The notes under the pieces were generated by a model. That model saw nothing but the letters and a program-made list of their open reading frames with translations, ran no database searches and was not told the DNA's origin. Of a stretch of DNA of 64,000 bases, positions 57,833 through 64,000 are shown piece after piece (within the stretch, counting starts at the first letter, position 1; every line of letters begins with the position of its first letter). Made by a program: the position numbers and the translations under genes. This stretch comes from Lolium rigidum (lineage: Eukaryota; Streptophyta; Magnoliopsida; Poales; Poaceae), in assembly GCF_022539505.1 (NCBI RefSeq), contig NC_061508.1, forward strand, positions 97,753,276 through 97,817,275, in the 5' to 3' direction.

Positions 57833-59150
57833 ATGGAAAACAACAAAAAATTTAGTGAGCTTTTTAATCTTTTTCCTGATTTAGAATTGTTTGATGCGAA
57901 AATTAAAAAACCTATGGAACCTTATTTGCATGCTAGTAGCGATGTTATTAGTATGAATGCAATTACTGCTAATGCTATGAAGAAGTCTAAGCTTGGGGAA
58001 GCTAGTTTTTGTGGTCTTTTTAGCTTCCCATCTTTAGGGGAGAAAATTTGTTATGATAATGCTTTATCTCCCATATGCGATAACTCTAATAATGCTTCGA
58101 TATTTTAAATCCACCTGCTAAAAGTATTCCGTATAAAATACCCATGAAAATTATTGAACGTGTTATGGACAACCACTATAAAGGGGATGGAAGCTGTCCA
58201 TCCTAGAGATCATTCTCTGTTTTTGCACGAATTATGTGGGTTATTCAAGTGTGCAGGTATCTCTATGGATGAAGTGAGGAAGAAGCTATTCTCTGTTTCG
58301 CTTGTCCAGTAAAGCGGCGCATTGGTATAAATTGTTGGAGAATAGGCATTCTCTTGGTTGGGAGGAAATTGCATCTCTCTTTTATTCTAAAATTTATCCT
58401 CCGCATGAAGTGCATATTGATAGGAATTATATTTATAACTTTTATCCTCGTGATGGAGAGAGTATTTCTCAAGCGTGGGGAGATTGAAATCACTAATGCT
58501 CAAATGTCCCATTCATGAGCTCCCCAGTAATGTTATTGTTAACAATTTTTATGCGAGGCTTTCGGGACAACACAAGGACTATCCGGACACGTGTTCGGAG
58601 GGATCTTTCACAAGCAAGGAGGTTGAAGCTAGGTGGGACCTCCTTGATCGGATTGAGGACAACGCTGAAGGATGGGAGAACAATGAAGGTAAAGAGTCGG
58701 GTATAAATTATGATTATGAATGCGTTGAAGCTTTTATGGATACCGATAAATTTCGAAATATGAGTGCTACTTATGGTCTTGACTCTCAAGTTGCTGCAAA
58801 TCTTTATAAAGCCTTTGCTTCTCATTTTGAATTGCCTAAAAATAATTTTGATAAGTATCATGAACCTTTTAAAGAGGCTTGCATGAAGAATAAAATTGTT
58901 GTTAATTATTGCAATAAGCATGCTCAAACTCCTAAGAATGCTATTTCCTATAAGCATGTTAATTTTTGTGGAATACATAGACCTTGTGGAATTAATCAAA
59001 TCAAAGATGAATATTGCATCCATCATGCTAATGAAAAAACTAGAAAGTGGTTTAGGGCTCTAGATGATCTTGGTAAAAAAGTTTGTGCCCTCTATCCTTT
59101 TATTTGTGAAGTTTGCCATGAAGTGGGTCATTTTAATTTTCAATGCTCCC
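57833..59150 (+). pseudogene. gag of the LTR element at 56129, interrupted by gap
   Basis: Starts MENNKKFSELFNLFPDLELF at 57833; this frame stops at 58106. Further pieces in shifted frames cover about 58110-58490 (SKAAHWYKLLENRHSLGWEE, LFYSKIYPPHEVHIDRNYIY, a gag-core pattern) and 58475-59150. The last part contains MSATYGLDSQVAANLYKAFA and the zinc knuckle CEVCHEVGHFNFQC (CX2CX4HX4C, 59105-59146). It would form the particle and bind RNA. At least two indels break it, and the gap removes everything downstream. Confidence 0.7.
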
Positions 59151-59250
59151 NNNNNNNNNNNNNNNNNNNNNNNNNNNNNNNNNNNNNNNNNNNNNNNNNN
59201 NNNNNNNNNNNNNNNNNNNNNNNNNNNNNNNNNNNNNNNNNNNNNNNNNN
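59151..59250. other. Assembly gap, 100 N
   Basis: Exactly 100 N, the usual placeholder for a gap of unknown size. The frames on either side do not belong together. Confidence 0.99.
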
Positions 59251-59585
59251 CACGTGCCCATGTGGCGCCTCTAGCTCTGGCGCCACACACCCATCCGACG
59301 TGGCCCGTCGACGCTGAGCTGGTGACCCCGATCCGACGTGGCAGCACGAGTGGCGCCGCTCCGGCCGGCGCCACACTTTGAAAGTGTGGCGCCCCTGGGA
59401 AGGGCGCCACACATTGACTTAAGTTTGGGCGCCGCGCGCGCCCAGCCCAACCCTTCTTCTTTCTTTCTCTTCTTCTCTTCCTCCTCCCCAACCCGGTTCT
59501 CTCTCTCTCTCCCTCTCCCCCACCAAATCCACCACCAAATCGTCGGATCTGTCCGGTGGAGATCGTTCCCCATCCATTTGTCAAG
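59251..59585 (+). other. Promoter and leader region of the B3-like gene
   Basis: 59251-59440 is rich in GGCGCCACA motifs, including a perfect short palindrome at 59367-59393. 59450-59585 is a CT-rich, leader-like stretch ending in a TCAAG/GTAATC splice donor. Probably 5' UTR exon of the gene whose ATG is 59913. Confidence 0.5.
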
Positions 59586-59911
59586 GTAATCTCCTTCAAA
59601 TCTTCTCCATTCATCCACTAATTTCATAGATCGGGCTAGATTTGGACATGAACCCTAGACATGTTTTTTTTCTTTTGTGCACTCTATATTGTATTGTTTG
59701 TGTTGGAGATGGTAGCCTCATGTATGCATGTGTTTGAACCATAGATGTGTAGAAATCTACATATGAAATTTCACATGTATGTGTATGAACTCTATGTATG
59801 TATGTGTATGTATGTGTATGAACCCACATGTATGCCTAGTATTTGTGATGGAGTAACTCATATTTGTTAGTTGAATGGATCGTAATATGGTTCAAAAATG
59901 TAAACATGTAG
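59586..59911 (+). other. Putative leader intron
   Basis: GTAATC donor at 59586 and CATGTAG acceptor at 59911. It contains an ATGT/GTAT microsatellite (59775-59835). Confidence 0.5.
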
Positions 59912-59912
59912 G

Positions 59913-60401
59913 ATGGCCGGTGCCGGTGGACGGGGAAGGGGCGGCCGCCGTGGTCCTGGGCGCCCCCCGGGCCGGGGAAGGGGCCGCCGCGGTGGAGCAG
60001 CAAGGCCCCACGATCACCGTCACCTGCATCCTCCTCGTCTTCGCATGACGAACGCTGCTTCGAGTTCCTCCTCCGCATCGACGACGACCCACTCGGCATC
60101 AAGCGGCTACCGGACAAGTTCGCCGAGTTCGTCGACCGGCGTCGAGCCGGCGCACTTGCGTGCTACGGGAGGCTAGCCGCAACTCTGCCGCTGGCCCGTG
60201 GAGGTCCTGTTCGACGGGCAGGGCAAGATGTACCTGCACACGGGGTGGGACAAGTTCGCCCGTGACCTCCACCTCGAGCCCGGCTGCCGGCTCACCTTCC
60301 TGTACGAGGGGACGGCGAGATGATCGTCAAGGTGTTCGACGACACCGCACTGCCGTGTGCACTACCCCCACACCGGCGAATCCGGCTCCGAGCACCGATA
60401 G
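59913..60401 (+). pseudogene. Grass-type single B3-domain gene, frameshifted
   Basis: Start MAGAGGRGRGGRRG, a GR-rich N-terminus. After about five one-base shifts a B3-like domain can be followed: CFEFLLRIDDDPLGIKRLPD, KFAEFV, VEPAHLR, WPVEVLFDGQGKMYLHTGWD, KFARDLHLEPGCRLTFLYEG, MIVKVFDDTA and a CR.HY ending. The motif order (RLPDKFA, GWxxFARD, VKVFD, CRxHY) is that of an expanded grass family of B3-like proteins, recalled from memory. A leader intron precedes the start. The stop is at 60399-60401. It is not translatable as read. Confidence 0.6.
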
Positions 60402-60584
60402 TTAGAACGTCGAGTGTTGTCAACTCTATCTTCGTTGCTTCGTGTTGTTTGAATTCTATCTTAAATTGTATGAAACTATGTGCTACGATGTTAGGTATGA
60501 TGATGTTATGTCGATGATGTGTGTACGAAATGGCTGTTGATATGATGTGTGTATGATATAGCTTTTGACATGATGGCAGTTTTT
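60402..60584. other. 3' flank of the B3-like gene
   Basis: AT-rich with GATGATGT/TATGATGTGTGTA repeats. Nothing else seen. Confidence 0.4.
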
Positions 60585-61014
60585 GTTGGAATATGGTAGG
60601 ATTTTCCATGGTTTTAACACATGTCAATGAGTGGCGCCCTTCCCACTGGCGCCACATTGCACAGTGTGGCGCCCGTGGCATCGGCGCCACGGATGCATGT
60701 CTAATTGCACAAAACATACGTAAGACAAATCGTGCGGGACTTAGCCGTTTTGGCGACCCTCTTTGTGTGGCGCCGTGGCACGCGCCACGCAGCATGTGTG
60801 GCGCCGATGCCACGGGCGCCACACAAAGAGGGTCGCCAAAACGGCTAAGTCCCGGACGATTTGTCTTACTGCATGTTTGGGTCCAATAGTTCATATAAGT
60901 TGGCATGTGTGGCGCCGATGCCACGGGCGCCACACAAGCACCTGTGGCGCCAGTGGGAAGGGCGCCACACATGGACTTGTGATAAAACCATGAAAAATCC
61001 TACCATATTCCAAC
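60585..61014. repeat. 430-bp foldback of GGCGCC modules
   Basis: The two halves are inverted copies. GTTGGAATATGGTAGGAT at 60585 pairs with 60997-61014, and GTGGCGCCCTTCCCACTGG near 60633 pairs with 60945-60966. The inner arms 60722-60775 and 60816-60868 match over 53-54 bp with one mismatch and one indel. The centre (60776-60815) contains further GGCGCC and GCGCCAC motifs. An RNA from either strand would fold into a long hairpin. Confidence 0.9.
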
Positions 61015-61279
61015 AGTTTTGACAACAAGAACATTGCACTCGAATATGTACCATACATAGACACGACATAATGGTTCAAATGACAAATAAGGTTCGACGA
61101 CATCAAGGTTTCAATTACAATAAGGTTCAACGACACGAAGGTTCGAGAAGATCAAGGTTCGGACAACATAATGGTTCGACAACAAGAACATAGCCAAGGT
61201 TCACCTGCGTCGCAAAGGCTCCCTCCCCCTTGCCTTCTTCTTCTTAGCTTCTTCAGCCAATTCTTCCTTCTCCCTTAAG
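61015..61279. other. Spacer between the foldback and the MULE gene
   Basis: 61060-61200 consists of diverged repeats around AGGTTCGACGACA/AAGGTTCGA.AA. Probably the 3' region of the MULE gene. Confidence 0.45.
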
Positions 61280-61705
61280 TCACGAGCCAACCGAACGACC
61301 GAGATCGAAGAAGTGGTGACGCTCCTCCGTCTTTGCAGCTTCCGCTTGAGCTCTCTCCTCCTTGATGCGTTCAGCCTCCCTAGCCACCTCCTCTAGGTGC
61401 ATCCTATTGGCCCTCTCCCTAGCAATTTGCTCAAGTTGGCAGCTCCTCAGGAATTTTATCCGTGCCTCGCGGTCCCGTTCGGCCTTCAGCTTGGCATTCC
61501 TCCTCTTGTGGAACAATATGTATTCCTCATACTGTTTTTGCATACGGGCACTCTCCGCCATCTTCGTGTCTTCCTCCTCCTTCTTCTTCCTCTCTAGTGC
61601 TTCCTTCTCCTTCTTCCGCACCGTCCTTACCGCCTCCTCCCAAACGGACTCCTCCTTCTCATTGCCCTCCCATGCTCCCTTCCCCTTGGTGGGTTGAGTT
61701 GCCAT
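61280..61705 (-). CDS. Charged coiled-coil ORF downstream of the MULE transposase
   Basis: 141 residues from ATG 61705: MATQPTKGKGAWEGNEKEES, then a long K/E/R-rich helix (TVRKKEKEALERKKKEEEDT, EEYILFHKRRNAKLKAERDR, ANRMHLEEVAREAERIKEER), ending DLGRSVGS. A TTTACAG acceptor precedes the ATG, and a CC/GTATGTGTC donor lies near 61798 at the end of the transposase frame. The stretch may therefore be a further exon of the transposase gene, although simple joining does not keep the frame. No catalytic motif is present. It could mediate assembly of the transposase. Confidence 0.45.
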   Translation of the reverse strand: MATQPTKGKGAWEGNEKEESVWEEAVRTVRKKEKEALERKKKEEEDTKMAESARMQKQYEEYILFHKRRNAKLKAERDREARIKFLRSCQLEQIARERANRMHLEEVAREAERIKEERAQAEAAKTEERHHFFDLGRSVGS

Positions 61706-61737
61706 ACCTGTAAACCAAATTGAAAAACCAAAGTTAG

Positions 61738-64000
61738 TCATGGAATATGAAAATAGAAAGTACAATGCAAGTAGTAACTTCGAGACACATACGGATAAGG
61801 CCCCGCTAGGTATCGTAGCATACTAGCACCGCGACGGCCACCTCTACTAAGCCCTACGTGAATCCTTTGTTGCCTTGGAGCTTGTCGCCATTGTGGTTGA
61901 TGCCTTGAGGCTTGTTGCGTAGGAGCTTGTTGCGTAGGAGCTTGTTGCGTAGGAGCTTGTTGCCGTTGGGCTTGTGTGCTTGGAGCTTGTTGACGCGTTT
62001 GGGTTGGAGGAGGTTCACGTGTTTGGCTTGGAGGAGGTTGACGCGTTTGGCTTGGAGGAGGTTGACGCGTTTGGCTTGGAGGAGGTTGACGCGTTTGGGT
62101 TGGAGGAGGTTGACGCGTTTGGCTTGGAGGAGTTTGACGCGGTTGGCTTGGAGCTTGTTGGCTTGGGGTTTGTTGGCTTGGAGGTTGATTTGAAGCTTGT
62201 TGGCTACTTGATGCTTGACTTGTGCTAGCATCATTGCCCTTTGATTTTTTGCCGGATGTGCACTTCCTTTTATTGTGGCCCTTACTATTGCAGGATCCAC
62301 AATTAGTTGGCTCGCGAGCTTCTTGGAATAACCTGTTTCCGGAATGACCCCATCTATCCATATCTCCGTGATACCTCTTTGTCTTTCTTCTTCCACGTTT
62401 CACAACCTTCCATTCCGGATCTGGCCAAACTTGCACTCCATGATACTCCGGCCATTGTGATTGATCCAAGTAAGGACAAAACCTTGGAGCCCATGTCCTC
62501 TTTGTGGCTTCGATTGAGAACTCGGACTCCCGAACGGTGAGCGGGTTATTGTAGTCGACACGTCTAGTGCGTGCCGCTGTTAGCAAGTGGGAGCAAGCCA
62601 AATGAAGCAAAGAGGGCCTCCTACATGTGCATTCACATGTCTTTAGGGACACACGGAAAGCCCGGCCTCCGTGTTGGACACCACCTTGTGTGGTGCCTCC
62701 CGGCTCATTCACTTGGTAAACCCGAGTCAACATTATCATAACATGTAGCCGTTTGGGAGTCGGCCTTCCTCGCTCGAAAATCCATGAACTCTTGAACCTT
62801 CTTTGGGAACTCGGCATTCAAAGCAATTTCCTTCTCCGTTTCATCGGTGTAGTTCTGGAAATAGACATTCAACTTCTCGAATGTGTATTGAATGATTGCC
62901 GTCACGGGCAATGCACGGACACCCTTCAAAACATTGTTGAAGCACTCGGCCATGTTGCTTGTCATTTGGCCATATCTCCTCCCATCCTCATCATAAGCTC
63001 TCGCCCACTTTGAGTTAAATACTAGGTGTCTATGAAGAAACTCTTGACCACCCGCGTTGAGGTCTTTGTGCTTCAGCAAGCCGTTGTATAGGTTTGCGAA
63101 GCGGCGCTCCGAATAAGCGAGGCAACAATCTTGAAGAAGGTCAGACAACTCTTTGCTCTTGCATGCCCGGTAGAAGTTCGCACAAAAATGCCTCATGCAC
63201 CATCGGTGATGCAAGGGAGCATGCCCGGGAATTGGAACCTCCACCGCATTGAGAATTCCTTGATGACGATCGGAGATGACACACACTTCCTTTGAGGGTG
63301 GTATGACCCTCGTCCTCAATATATGGAAAAACCATTGCCAGTTATCATTGTTCTCAATCTCTACCAATGCAAAAGCCAAAGGTACTAAACGGTTGCTTGC
63401 ATCACTTGCTATTGCCACCAATAGTGTGCCCTTGTATTGACCGGTCAAGAAGGTACCATCCACGGCTATGACGGGCCTACAATGTTCGAATGCCCTTGTG
63501 CATTGCTGGAATGACCAAAATGCACGGTGAAATACCCTCACTCTTTTACCATCATGCAATGTCATTTTGGTTGCGGAAGGCTCGACCACATGCACCATGC
63601 CCGGGTTAGTTGCGGCCATCGCTAACAACAACCTAGGGATACGGTTGTATGCTTCCTCCCAATCACCGTACAACATCTTGAATGCGGCTTGTTTGGCCTT
63701 CCATGCCTTCCCGTACTTGACGTCGTAGGCAAACCGGGATTTGACCGTATCTTGCACGGACCTAATGCTCATGATAGGAAGTGATGATATCTCCGCCGAG
63801 AGCTTGTATGCAATGAACTCGGATGTGAGTTGACGGTGGTCCGGCTGTGCATCCTTGCCATCAAGCTTCGGTCCCCGGCACATGTGAGTGGCTACACAAC
63901 TTGTTATGTGCCAAGAGGGCCCTTTTTGAAAGGTCGTGCACGGACAACCCATGGGCACCTTTTATCCACACATTTTAGCGTGTACCGCTTCTTCAAGTCC
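61738..64000 (-). pseudogene. MULE (MuDR-type) transposase, partial at window edge
   Basis: A transposase of the Mutator superfamily, running off the right edge. The MuDR N-terminal zinc domain begins at the edge (CVDKRCPWVV) and, after a shift near 63925, reads SWHITSCVATHMC. The MULE DDE core follows: PVIAVDGTFLTGQYKGTLLV (first D), VISDRHQGILNAV (second D), HHRWCMRHFCANF, and MAECFNNVLKGVRALPV near the catalytic E. A one-base shift near 62720 leads to VYQVNEPGG and the SWIM finger CECTCRRPSLLHLACSH. A zinc knuckle CGSCNSKGHNKRKC and a Q/P-rich repeat tail follow. With two one-base corrections the protein would be complete at this end, so it is young or even active. Confidence 0.85.
61910..62180 (-). 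repeat. Codon-aligned repeats in the MULE C-terminus
   Basis: About seven imperfect 24-bp units encode QTRQPPPS or QTRQPPPT. Next to them a 15-bp unit (61910-61960) encodes repeated QQAPT. This is a low-complexity tail. Confidence 0.85.

Larger units (their letters stand above)
56129..59150 (+). mobile_element. LTR retrotransposon, 5' part up to assembly gap
   Basis: LTR 56129-57670, then a leader and a gag region. It is cut at 59151 by 100 N; beyond the gap the sequence is unrelated. Its LTR and inner border are related to the non-autonomous element at 9115-28183, in opposite orientation. This copy carries a gag with a zinc knuckle, so it is a candidate for the autonomous partner, though pol is not visible. 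Confidence 0.8.

Noticed and set aside
59060..59614. Open frames running through the N gap
   Set aside because: They join sequence on both sides of 100 unknown bases; the two sides belong to different units.
1..64000. tRNA or rRNA genes
   Set aside because: No A/B-box cloverleaf or ribosomal sequence was recognised by eye; a covariance search would be needed to exclude a tRNA.

Overview
The window is nuclear DNA of a grass, most likely a cool-season grass (Pooideae). The evidence is amplified MATH-BTB genes, Tat-lineage Gypsy and Angela/BARE-like LTR elements, CACTA, MULE and Helitron elements with typical grass termini, Stowaway-like MITE remnants, and plant-style split genes. There are no bacterial operons, CRISPR arrays, rRNA genes or recognisable tRNA genes. 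Assignments rest on reading translations and repeats by eye; no database was searched.

Left part (1-38275): a tandem segmental duplication of a MATH-BTB unit, all on the minus strand. Copy A is a 3' gene remnant (3415-3660). Copies B (5308-6514) and C (36481-37691) each give a predicted 350-residue protein. Each unit also carries a piece of an unidentified terminal exon (33850-34052 and, degenerate, 4073-4250). The duplication acts as its own control, because paralogous empty sites fix the ends of three insertions: a 2.76-kb element with an 8-bp target duplication (201-2963), a 26-kb Helitron (7484-33459) and a 1.57-kb Helitron (34680-36250).

Inside the large Helitron sits a minus-oriented non-autonomous LTR element (9115-28183, target duplication GCGAC). 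Inside one LTR of that element sits a complete Tat/Retand-like Gypsy element (9135-21114, target duplication ATAGG). The Gypsy carries gag, protease, RT, two RNase H domains, integrase and a long antisense ORF with its own TATA box. So the insertion order is MATH-BTB array, then Helitron, then non-autonomous LTR element, then Gypsy.

Middle (38275-48637): an L1-type LINE (endonuclease plus RT, cut off at 40455), an antisense Angela/BARE-like LTR (40456-41945), a short Gypsy LTR with some internal sequence (41946-42655), and a CACTA element (42656-48637). The CACTA has a degraded TNP2 transposase and, in the opposite direction, a two-domain B3 (REM-like) gene.

Right part (48638-64000): a broken 3'-5' exonuclease gene (49217-50121), a 173-bp tandem array (50461-51553), a split gene ending in an XS-type zinc finger (about 52182-53716), a second two-domain B3 gene (54084-55134, minus), an LTR plus gag of the presumed autonomous relative of the left-hand non-autonomous element (56129-59150, cut by a 100-N gap), a third B3-like gene (59913-60401), a 430-bp foldback built of GGCGCC motifs (60585-61014), and a MULE transposase gene running off the right edge (61280-64000, minus). 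Many coding regions are broken by single-base indels. That could be pseudogenisation, residual assembly error, or both.
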